A DNA stretch of 64,000 nucleotides from JBFXAM01 sp050184295. Its GTDB lineage: Bacteria; Planctomycetota; Phycisphaerae; UBA1845; Fen-1342. A model generated the notes under the pieces. The model did no database searches. It was not told the origin of the DNA and saw nothing but the letters and a program-made list of their open reading frames with translations. Location of the stretch: the NCBI GenBank assembly GCA_050184295.1, contig JBFXAM010000008.1, forward strand, positions 9,573 through 73,572, read 5' to 3'. Position numbers and translations under genes: made by a program. Below, one piece after another: positions 18,792 to 27,400 of the stretch (its first letter is position 1; each line of letters starts with the position of its first letter).

Positions 18792-19079
18792 ATGAACCTC
18801 TCGCTCCTGCTCGCCTGGACGCCGTTCGATCCGTGGCACCTGCTGGTCATCATGGTGGTGGCGCTGCTGCTGTTCGGAAAGCGCCTGCCCGAGGTCGGCC
18901 GCTCGCTGGGCCGCGGCATTTCGGAGTTCAAGAAAGGCCTGAAGGACGTGCAGGAAGAGATGAACAAGCCCGACGCGGACCGCGATCGCGACCGTCTTCA
19001 GCCGCCGAGCGACAGCCGCGAGTCGGCGGCGCGCGACACGGAAGGCACGCGCACAAAAGACCACGCCGAATCGCGCTGA
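18792..19079 (+). CDS. tatA: Twin-arginine translocase subunit TatA/TatE-like
   Basis: TatA proteins oligomerise to form the passage for folded Tat substrates in the cytoplasmic membrane. The 95-residue product has a short periplasmic N-terminus, one membrane helix (WHLLVIMVVALLLFG), the hinge FGKRLPEVGRSLGRGI, and the amphipathic helix SEFKKGLKDVQEEM. The charged Arg/Asp tail is disordered. A weak AAAGG ribosome site precedes ATG 18792, and a TATGAT box lies at 18712-18717. No tatB or tatC lies in the window. Confidence 0.95.
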   Translation: MNLSLLLAWTPFDPWHLLVIMVVALLLFGKRLPEVGRSLGRGISEFKKGLKDVQEEMNKPDADRDRDRLQPPSDSRESAARDTEGTRTKDHAESR

Positions 19080-19350
19080 TTCGAGATACTCCGCAAACCC
19101 GCGCTTGGCCACGAATCCGCACGCAACGGTCGCTGCGCGCCGCCCGCCGGTGCCGTTTTCGCGATCGCGTAGATTCCCGTGCCCGCGCACACCGCGCCCA
19201 TCGCGCGAACGATCGTCGGCCGCGACGGCGATCACCGGCGCTGCCGCCAGCGCGAGCGGCTCACCCGGCGGAATAACACGAGCGTGCGCGCCGGGTCGGC
19301 GGGCACGCTCGTAGGCACCATTCGACGTTCTCGTTCAGACGGACGCCCGG

Positions 19351-20577
19351 TCAGCGCCGCCGTTGACGCCGCAGGCTCAGCTTCATCGCGCCGATTCCGA
19401 GCAGCATGAAGGGCATCATCATGGCAGCGCCCGGTCCGCACATGGCGGCGCCGCACTGGAGTTCGTCGTTGTTGTCGTTTCCGCTGCCGTTGTCGTTGGC
19501 GTTGTCGCCGGCGCCGCCGTTGTCGTTGGCGTTGTCGCCCGTCCCACCGCCGCCGTTATCGTTGGCGTTGTCGCCGGTTCCCCCATTGTCGTTGGCGTTT
19601 CCATCGCCCCCACCGCTGTTGTCGTTGGCGTTGTCGCCGGTTCCGCCGCTGCCGTTGTCGTTGGCGTTGGTGTTGCCGCCGCCGTTGTCGTTCGCGTTTC
19701 CGCCGCCGTTGTCGTTGCCGTTGCCGCCGCCGTCGCGAACCGTGACGTTCAGCCCGACGACGCCGCGCGGCGAGAGGGCAGCGCCCGCGACGCGGATGAA
19801 GTAGCTGTTGCCGGCGGTCACGGCCCACTCGACCGCCGACGTCAGGTCGATCGCGTTCATGTCGTCGTTGCAGACAATCTCATTGCCGTCGCAGGCCGAC
19901 AACACCGAGATCACGGTGTCGATGTTCGCGTCCGAACCGACGGTGTTGGCGGTCGCGGTCCCGTTCACGGCGGGTGTCAGCCGATACCAGACGTCGCCGC
20001 CGCTGGCCGGCGTCACGCACGTCGCGACGTTGTCGGTCGTCGCGCCGACGAGCGTGCCAACAAAGCTGCCCTCGGCGACGGCGGCTGCGTTCGCGCACTC
20101 GTCGTTGGCCAGACCCGCGCCCGGCGTCAGCGTCGTCGCGCCGATCACCACTCGGCCCGTCGTTCCGGTCTTGCTCGCGACACGGATGAAGTACGTCGTG
20201 TTCTGGGTTACGTTGAACGTGATGCGCGACGTCGTGCCGCAGCCCGAATCGTCGTCGCACGCCAGCTCCGCCCCGCCGCACGCCGCGAACGCCGCCAGGA
20301 TCGTATCGAACGCGCTGCCGCACGTGTCGATCGTCACCGTGCCGTTGGCGGTCGCGAGATAGCTGTACCAGACGTCGTTCACGCCGCCGCCGCCGCACGA
20401 CGCCGTCGACTCGGTGCCGGCGCCGGCGTTGCCGGACTCGCTCGCGAGCAGGACGATCTGGTCGCTCAGCGCCGCCGCCGCGGCACAGGTGTCATTGGTC
20501 GGCTGGGCGAAAGCGCCCGCCGCCGCGAACGCCAGCAGCGCAAGGGTGGCCACACTTCGGAAACGACAAGCGAACAT
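19351..20577 (-). CDS. Secreted PPC-domain protein with NDN-repeat stalk and C-terminal anchor
   Basis: A 408-residue protein from ATG 20577, chosen because it starts a clear signal peptide ending GAFAQ. Two about 115-residue PPC-like beta domains follow (each NDxCxxA..., later DTCGSAFDT, CDDDSGC or CNDDMN, and YFIRVA). After residue 285 comes about 90 residues of Asn/Asp/Gly repeats (GDNANDNGGG). The end is CGAAMCGPGAAMMMPFML, a hydrophobic helix and RRQRRR, the layout of a sorting signal (Cys motif, membrane helix, basic tail). It is probably a surface protein held on a flexible stalk. Confidence 0.85.
   Translation of the reverse strand: MFACRFRSVATLALLAFAAAGAFAQPTNDTCAAAAALSDQIVLLASESGNAGAGTESTASCGGGGVNDVWYSYLATANGTVTIDTCGSAFDTILAAFAACGGAELACDDDSGCGTTSRITFNVTQNTTYFIRVASKTGTTGRVVIGATTLTPGAGLANDECANAAAVAEGSFVGTLVGATTDNVATCVTPASGGDVWYRLTPAVNGTATANTVGSDANIDTVISVLSACDGNEIVCNDDMNAIDLTSAVEWAVTAGNSYFIRVAGAALSPRGVVGLNVTVRDGGGNGNDNGGGNANDNGGGNTNANDNGSGGTGDNANDNSGGGDGNANDNGGTGDNANDNGGGGTGDNANDNGGAGDNANDNGSGNDNNDELQCGAAMCGPGAAMMMPFMLLGIGAMKLSLRRQRRR
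19457..19737. repeat. Coding NDN repeat tract
   Basis: Degenerate tandem units around the core GTCGTTGGCGTTGTCGCC (plus strand) encode the Asn-Asp-Asn-Gly stalk of the secreted PPC-domain protein. Unit length is mostly 24-36 bp with in-frame changes, so copy number can change without frameshift. Confidence 0.85.
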
Positions 20578-20926
20578 CGGGTTCTCCTCGGCCTTGCGAT
20601 ACCGCGCGTCGCGCCTGGCCGTCCATCGGATGGAAAGAGGGTTATCGGTATCGGGCGGGCCGGGCTCCCATCGTCCGACGCCCCATACCCGTATCGGTCG
20701 CTTAACACTAGGCCTGCGATTGGTGCAATTCAACCCGCTTGCCTGCGGAACACCCGCTCAAAATCTTGAAGATGCGAGGGTTATGGCGGTGCGCAGGGGG
20801 CGCGGTGGGGCCGCCAACGCTGCGGCGGTGCGTAGCTGTCCAGCGGGCGCGATCGGGGATATCGGTCGTGCTTTCGATGGCGACCGCGCCGAAAGCCGGG
20901 CGGCGGTGCCCCCGGCCACCCGGCGA
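20578..20926. other. Intergenic region between PPC protein and rplT
   Basis: No gene seen. It should hold the promoter of the PPC-domain gene and the 3' end of the rpmI-rplT transcript. A GC-rich GCCGGG...CCCGGC pairing near 20899-20930 could fold just after rplT, without a clear T run. Confidence 0.5.
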
Positions 20927-21304
20927 CTAGCCCGCCTTCGCGAGTTTCACGGTCGCGTGCTTGCGGGCGAGCGCCACGAGTTGGTCAAATCCCGCGTCGT
21001 CGGCGATCGCGATCTCGCTCAACATCTTGCGGTTGAGCGCGACATTGGCCACCTTCAGCCCGTTCATGAAAGCACTGTAGGAGAGACCGCGGGCACGGAC
21101 GGCGGCGGTGATGCGCGTGACCCACAGCGCGCGGAACTCGCGCTTCTTCACCCGCCGGTCGCGGAACGCGTACACGCCGGCCTTCGTGACGAACTGCTTG
21201 GCGACACGGAAGAGTTTGCTTCTGGTGCCCCAGAAACCCCTGGCGTCCTTCAATACTCGATTACGGCGCCGGCGCGTCGCCGGACCGGGTTGTACCCGAG
21301 CCAT
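20927..21304 (-). CDS. rplT: Ribosomal protein L20
   Basis: A 125-residue large-subunit protein that binds 23S rRNA early in assembly. The N-terminus is the basic, unfolded extension (ATRRRRNRVLKDARGFWGTR), followed by RRVKKREFRALWVTRITAAVR and the helical core YSAFMNGLKVANVALNRKMLSE. It is 12 bp downstream of rpmI on the same strand. Usual length is about 118, so the fit is close. Confidence 0.98.
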   Translation of the reverse strand: MARVQPGPATRRRRNRVLKDARGFWGTRSKLFRVAKQFVTKAGVYAFRDRRVKKREFRALWVTRITAAVRARGLSYSAFMNGLKVANVALNRKMLSEIAIADDAGFDQLVALARKHATVKLAKAG

Positions 21305-21316
21305 CTGGCAAACTCC

Positions 21317-21562
21317 TTACTTCGTCGCTTCGTCCGCGGCGACCGTCACCGGCGGGCGGCGCAGCGTCACGCCGATCGCCCGGCGAAGGTTGTCGCCGAG
21401 CGCGCCGCCGACCTCCTGCCAGCGACGCATTTTGCGTCGGCGGGTGCTGGTCTTGGCGCTCATCAGGTGCACCTTGCCCATCTTGCTGCGGACGATCTTT
21501 CCGCGGGCGCTGACGCGCACGCGCTTGAGCAGTCCCTTGTGCGGCTTTTGCTTGGTTTTCAT
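21317..21562 (-). CDS. rpmI: Ribosomal protein L35
   Basis: An 81-residue protein from ATG 21562. It starts MKTKQKPHKGLLKRVRVSARGKI and keeps the basic SKMGKVHLMSAKTSTRRRKMRR core of L35. The usual protein is about 65 residues; the tail here is some 15 residues longer (TLRRPPVTVAADEATK). In most bacteria infC precedes rpmI-rplT; here the strand upstream is occupied by the divergent phosphofructokinase gene, so infC is elsewhere. Confidence 0.96.
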   Translation of the reverse strand: MKTKQKPHKGLLKRVRVSARGKIVRSKMGKVHLMSAKTSTRRRKMRRWQEVGGALGDNLRRAIGVTLRRPPVTVAADEATK

Positions 21563-21796
21563 GGTCTCGCATCTCTCGCCAAATTGGGCGAAGTCGTGTA
21601 ATGTAACTCGTGGGGTCGGCGTCGGCAACGGGGCTGCTCCACGAAAATCCGCGCTCGCGGCCGCGCGTAAAGCGGAACGCCGGCGTTCCCCGCCGCGGCG
21701 CACCAGCACCCGCATCCGACGGAAAAGCGTCGTACCCGCCGCGGCGTGACGCCCCGCGGATGAAAGCGGTTTCAAAAACCGGAATCCTCACCACTC

Positions 21797-23143
21797 ATGC
21801 CCAAGCGAACCCTCGGCATCGTCGTCGGCGGAGGCCCCGCACCCGGAATCAACGCCGTCATCGGCGCCGCAACCATCGAAGCCATCAATCGCGGCTTCGA
21901 CGTCTATGGCTTCTACGACGGCTTTCGCTGGCTCAGCTCCGAGAGCTTCGACGCGCACCAGCACGCGCAGCGGCTGTCGATCCCGATGGTCTCGCGCATC
22001 CATTTTCAGGGCGGGTCGATGCTGCGCATTTCGCGTGCCAACCTGCTCGACGACGAAAAGCTCAAGCGCAGCACCGTCGTCGCGCCCAACACCGCGAAAG
22101 TCGAACGCGTCGTCCGCAACCTCCAGTCGCTCAAGATCGACTGCCTGCTCACCATCGGCGGCGACGACACCGCGCTGAGCGCACGCTTTGTCAGCGAAGG
22201 CGTCGACGGCGCCATCAAGGTCGTGCACGTACCCAAGACCATCGACAACGACCTGCCCCTGCCCTACGACGTGCCGACCTTCGGCTTTTCCACCGCGTTC
22301 TACCTCGGCACCGGGCTGGTGAAGAACCTGATGCAGGACTCCGTCACCACCGGGCGCTGGTATCTCATCACCGCCATGGGCCGCCAGGCCGGCTGGCTCG
22401 CGATGTGGATCGGCATGGCCGCCGGCGCCACCGTCACCCTCATTCCCGAGGAATTCGCCGACCACAGCAAGCTCTCGCACCTCACGGACGTCCTCGAAGC
22501 CGCCATGCTCAAACGCCGCGCCATGGGCCACTCCGACGGCGTCGCGATCATCGCCGAGGGGCTCGCCTACAAGCTCGGCGACCGCGCGGAGCTCGAACGC
22601 GTGCTCGGAACCGCCGTGCCCGTCGATGCCGCCGGTCACCCGCGCCTGGCGGAGGTTCCGCTCGCCGACATGATGAAAAAGGAGCTCGAAACGCGCTTCA
22701 AGGCGCGCGGCGAGTCGCTCGCGATGGTCACCCAGGAGCTCGGCTACGAGCTCCGCTCCGCCGACCCCACGCCCTACGACATGGTCTACTGCCGCATGCT
22801 CGGCTACCAGACGATCCGGCTGTTCATGGAGACCGACGAACGACACCGGACCGGCGTGATGGCGTCGCTCGTGAACGGCAACATGGTGCCGATGTATCTT
22901 CAGGACATGGTGGATCCGCAGACCAACCGGATGCGCACCCGCAAGGTCGACGTGAAGTCGGACGCGTATCGCGTCGCGCGGGCGTACCAGATTCGTCTCG
23001 AACGGCTCGATCTGGAAAACCCCGACATGCTGGCCCGGCTCGCTGCCGCCGCCAAGATCACTCCCGAGGAGTTCGCGCAGCGGTTCGACCGCGCGGCGTC
23101 GCGGCTGGTCGACGGCGTGCCCGAAAGTGCGTCGGAGCGTTAA
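21797..23143 (+). CDS. pfkA: 6-phosphofructokinase, probably PPi-dependent
   Basis: It phosphorylates fructose-6-phosphate at C1 in glycolysis. The 448-residue protein has the family marks GGGPAPGINAVIG, GGDDT near residue 122, PKTIDNDLP and MGRQAGW. In ATP enzymes the second motif is GGDGS; an Asp at that glycine (GGDD) and the Lys in PKTIDND are typical of PPi-dependent enzymes. So a reversible PPi-PFK is likely. Length also fits the longer PPi type (about 400-450) rather than the 320-residue ATP type. It is divergent from rpmI. Confidence 0.92.
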   Translation: MPKRTLGIVVGGGPAPGINAVIGAATIEAINRGFDVYGFYDGFRWLSSESFDAHQHAQRLSIPMVSRIHFQGGSMLRISRANLLDDEKLKRSTVVAPNTAKVERVVRNLQSLKIDCLLTIGGDDTALSARFVSEGVDGAIKVVHVPKTIDNDLPLPYDVPTFGFSTAFYLGTGLVKNLMQDSVTTGRWYLITAMGRQAGWLAMWIGMAAGATVTLIPEEFADHSKLSHLTDVLEAAMLKRRAMGHSDGVAIIAEGLAYKLGDRAELERVLGTAVPVDAAGHPRLAEVPLADMMKKELETRFKARGESLAMVTQELGYELRSADPTPYDMVYCRMLGYQTIRLFMETDERHRTGVMASLVNGNMVPMYLQDMVDPQTNRMRTRKVDVKSDAYRVARAYQIRLERLDLENPDMLARLAAAAKITPEEFAQRFDRAASRLVDGVPESASER

Positions 23144-23330
23144 TCCGGAGCGGGATTTCAGAGCGCAACCCCTCCCGACCGTCTGGATTATCATTGCCCT
23201 CCCGCGCGCGCGGCGCTAGCCTGATACTCAGCGGGGGGTTGCGCGCTCCGCCGACGCAGTACGCCACTTCCGTCCGCGCGGCGCGCGGCCCCCGGGTCGC
23301 CGTCGTTCACGCGCATTGGAGGATCGCATC

Positions 23331-24278
23331 ATGTCCCATCTCCTGCATCGCGCTCTTGCGTTCTTCGCGGCCGCTGCGGCAAGTTCGCTCGCAACGCTCG
23401 CTCAGCCGTCGCTCACGCCGCCGACGACCTATCGATTGTCGGCGAACTCAAGCTTCCTGCGCGGGTGCTTCGACCCGTGTGCCTGCCCGATCTCCGAGTA
23501 CGCGCCGGTGCTCGGCACGTTCCGGCTGGAACGCGCTCCGTCCGATCCTTTGTTCGATCACTACCGGGTCACGGATGTGAACTGGATCGTTCCGGGGCTC
23601 GACGCGCGCGTCACCGGCTCGGGAACGTATCGCATCGGCGGCGAAGTCGCGATCCAGCACCAGCTCGTTCTCGACTTGCAGATCGGCAACGAGGATCCGC
23701 TGCATTTCGACAGCGGGCTCGTTGTCGGCACCGCGGCCTTTCCACGAATCGCGATCGCGATCGCGGTCAACGGCTTCTACTGCTTCGACCACGTGTTCGA
23801 GATCGAGGCCGCCCCCGTCTCGCCGCGCGAGATCCGCCCCTATCGACTGCTGGCGGGCAGCACATATCAAGAGGGCTGCTGGGATCCCTGCGATTGCATC
23901 CTCTGGCCCGAGCAGCCGATGCGCGGCTCGTTCAACCTGCTCGCGCTCGGCAGCACCGGCGGGTTCAGCTATTACGCCGCGCTCGACGTCCGCCTCGGCG
24001 TGCTCGCGCCGTCGGTGATTTCGGCGGCGACGATTCGCGGCTCCGGCATCTACCAGGTCAGTAGCGTCGTCGCCGACCCGCCGCGGCAGCGTCTGCGCGC
24101 CACGCTCGCGGTCCGGAGCGATCCGCCGGCGAAATTCGACAGCGGGCTGGTGGCAGCAGTCGCGACGTTTCCGCGCATCGACGTGCTCGTGTCGATGAAC
24201 CAGCTCGTGTGCTACGACCGCGCGGTGCACATCGTCGCGGCGCCGCTCGCGCTCAGCGCGATCGTCCCGTCGCCGTAG
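23331..24278 (+). CDS. Secreted protein with two homologous Cys-containing domains
   Basis: A 315-residue protein; ATG 23331 follows GGAGGA by seven bases. A signal peptide (FFAAAAASSLATLAQ) is followed by two repeats of about 140 residues. Each starts TYRL/PYRL and GCFDPCACP or GCWDPCDCI, then LGTFRL or RGSFNL, then GSGTY or GSGIY, and ends FPRI with a Cys-containing tail (YCFDHVF or VCYDRAV). The CxDPCxC motif suggests paired disulfides or metal binding. No family is recognised. Confidence 0.75.
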   Translation: MSHLLHRALAFFAAAAASSLATLAQPSLTPPTTYRLSANSSFLRGCFDPCACPISEYAPVLGTFRLERAPSDPLFDHYRVTDVNWIVPGLDARVTGSGTYRIGGEVAIQHQLVLDLQIGNEDPLHFDSGLVVGTAAFPRIAIAIAVNGFYCFDHVFEIEAAPVSPREIRPYRLLAGSTYQEGCWDPCDCILWPEQPMRGSFNLLALGSTGGFSYYAALDVRLGVLAPSVISAATIRGSGIYQVSSVVADPPRQRLRATLAVRSDPPAKFDSGLVAAVATFPRIDVLVSMNQLVCYDRAVHIVAAPLALSAIVPSP

Positions 24279-24322
24279 CAGGCCGCAACGCCGGCGCCCG
24301 CGCGTCTACCGAGACCGCTGAG

Positions 24323-24375
24323 GTACGGCCTCGCAAGCGCCGACCGGTGCTCGGCAGGTTCTTGCGAGGCCGTAC
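24323..24375. terminator. Perfect 15-bp inverted repeat between two secreted-protein genes
   Basis: GTACGGCCTCGCAAG at 24323-24337 is matched exactly by its reverse complement at 24361-24375, with a 23-base loop that itself has GCCGA/TCGGC arms (24339-24343 and 24351-24355). It starts 44 bp after the upstream stop and ends 110 bp before the beta-helix gene. There is no T run, so it may be a Rho-dependent or stem-loop terminator, an operator, or a mobile palindromic repeat. Confidence 0.6.
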
Positions 24376-24484
24376 GGTACAATGCTCAAGAGCGAACCCG
24401 CCCGGTGAATCGGCGCCGCCCCGCACGGGCGTCCCGCCGGGGATCGACGCCGCCGGCGCGCCCTGCGCTCCTCCCGAGGCGACC

Positions 24485-27400
24485 ATGTCCCCTCGACGGC
24501 ACGGCATCCTCGCCCGCCCCCCCCATCGTCTGATGCAGGCTGCGGCGCTCGCGCTCGCCGGTTGGCTCCTCGCCGCCGCCGCGTCGGGCGCCACGATTTA
24601 TGTCGACCCCACGAGCGGCGACGACGCCTGGACCGGCGGCTGCGCCGTCTTCGACGGAGGCACGTGCGGCCCGAAGCGCACGCTCGCCGCCGGCATCGCG
24701 GTGGCGACGGATGGCGACGTGGTGCAGCTTGCGCCCGGGCAGTACAGCGGCGCAGGCCAAGAGAATCTGCGGCTCTTCGGCCGCGCGGTGACGATCCGCG
24801 GCAACCCATCGAATCCGCGCGACGTCGTGCTCGCACCGAACACGACAAGTTTCACGCTCAAGGACGCCGAGCCCCCGACCGCCGTCATCGAGGGCGTCGA
24901 CTTCCGCTGGATGGGCGCGTCCGGGGCGCTCGCGGCCGTGCAGGTCACCGGCAGCGGCGTCACGTTCCGCGACTGCCTGTGGCGCGATTGGCGCGTGACG
25001 CCGGTGACGATCTCCGGCCCGTCGCGCCCGACATTCGTCCGCTGCGAGTGGACGAACATCATCGCGAACGGCGCGTCGGCGGTGCTCGCGTACGGGCCGG
25101 CGGAGATCGTGCTCGACGACTGCCGGGTGATCGAGACCTCCGGGGCCGGCGCGATCTATGCGACGAGCGTGCGCCTCACCGTTCGCGGCTGCGCGTTCGT
25201 CAAGAACGTCATCCGCTCGACGCCGAGCACGAATGGCTGCGGCGGCGCGCTCGTGCTGCGCCTCGGCGCGGACGTGCTGGTCGAGCGCAGCCAGTTCATC
25301 GGCAATCGCTCGTGCACGAGCGGCGGCGCGATCGAAGCCTGGGACTCGCTGCTAGAGGTCGAGGACAGCGTCTTCGACGGCAACCAGTCCAATTCGCACG
25401 GCGGCGCCATCTACGTGACCGGCGGGTCCGTGCTGCTGCGCAACGCCGTTCTTCGCAACAATGCGTGCGGCTCGGTGGGCGGCGCGCTGGCGTATATCAG
25501 CGAGACCACGGCCCAGCTCGTGAACTGCAGCTTCACGGGAAACACCGCCGCAACGCGCGGCGGCGCCGTTCACGTCGAGAACAGCCCGATCGAGCTGACC
25601 AACTGCATCCTCTGGCGCAACGACGCGCCCAGCGGCTACGAGCTCTACAGCTACGGCGGACAGGTCAGCATCTCCTACTGCGACATTCTCGGCGGAACGG
25701 CCGGCGTCGGCCGGATCGGCGGCACGCTGAATTGGGGGGCCGGCAACTTCAGCGCCGATCCGCTATGGAGCTTCGACGGCGCGGACTTGCACCTGCCTTT
25801 TGGCTCGCCGTGCGTCGACACCGGCACGCAGACGCCGCCCGGCGGCCTGACCGCGACCGATGCGGACGGCGCGCCGCGGCTCGTCGACGGCGACGGCGAC
25901 TCGATCGCCGCGGTTGATCTTGGCGCGTACGAAGTGCAGCCGGGCCAGGCCATCCTCGCCATCGATCGCGCGAATCTCGACCTGCTGCTCACGCCCGGGC
26001 AGCCGTTTCCGCCCGTCACACTGCAACTGCGCAACGCGGGCGCGGGCGTCATGCCGTGGAGCGTAACGAGCCTGTGCGACTTCGTGAGCGCCACGCCCCC
26101 CGACGGCACATCGGCTGGCGAGGCGGACACGATCGACGTCGCGCTGACGACGGCCAGCCTACCCTACGGCGTCTACGTGTGCCCGCTCCGAATCGAGTCG
26201 CCCGGCGCCGTCAACACGCCGCGCGTCGTGCACGTCGTCGTGCGACAGATGAGCCTCGTCCGCGTGCCGGAGGACACGCGGACGATCCAAGGCGCGGTCG
26301 ACGCGGCCGCGGACGGCGGCGAGATCATCCTGGCCGACGGCGTTTATCGCGGCGCGGGAAACGTCAACGTCGACTTCCGCTCAAAGAACCTCTGGCTGCA
26401 CAGCGCCAGCGGCGTGCCGCAGAACTGCGTGATCGACTGCGAGGGGCTGACGCGCGGCTTGCGGCTGCTCAGCGGCCAGACGTCCGCCGGCACGCGGATC
26501 GAAGGCCTCACGATCGCGAACGGCCGCGCGGGGAGCGACAATTCCGGCGACGGCGGGGCGCTGCTCTGCCGCGCACCCTCGGTCACCCTGCGCAACTGCC
26601 ACTTCACCAACAACCGCACCTCCGGAAGCGGCAGCGGCGGCGCCATCCACGGCGGCGGCCTGATCGAGGACTGCGTCTTCGAGGGTAATGCGAGCACCGG
26701 GGACGGCGGCGCGGTCGCGTTCGCCGGCACGGTCCGTCGCAGCCGCTTCGACCACAACGCGTCCGTCGCCAGGCTCGGCGGCGCGCTCTTCGCGCGCGGC
26801 GCCGCGATCGTCGAAGACAGCGCGTTCGACAACAACCTCGCGCCGGTGGGCGGTGCGTTCGCCACGATCAGCGCCACGCTGCGCTTCGAGCGAAGCGTGT
26901 TCCGCCGCAACAGTGCGATGCAATCCGCGGTCGGGCAGACCGCGACGCTGGTGAACTGCCTGCTCGTCGGGAATGAGACGCGCCCGTCATACTCGCTCTT
27001 TGGGCCCACGGCCGCGATCGCCGAGGGAACGCTGGTGAATTGCACCGTCGCGGACAACGCGGTCCCGTCCGGCTTCAGCCGCCCGCTGATCTGGGGATCG
27101 CTCCACAACTCGATCGTGTGGGGCAACGGGCCCGCGCCGGTGCTCGACCTGAGCTCTCCGACGAACACCGCGCGCTACTGCATCGTCGAGGGCGGCTGGC
27201 CCGGGACGGGCAACCGCGCGGACGATCCGCGGTTCGCGGCGCGCGGCGATTATCGCCTCCGCGCCGACTCACCCGCGATCGACGCCGGCGCCGCCGACCA
27301 CCCCAGTACCCCGGTCGTCGATTTCGACGGCAACGCCCGGCCGCTCACCGGTGGATACGACATCGGCGCGTTCGAATTCAACGCCGCGGCGCCGACGCTG

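Noticed and set aside
19457..19737. Repeat array that could be non-coding or CRISPR-like
   Set aside because: Repeats are in frame and encode the Asn/Asp/Gly stalk of an exported protein.
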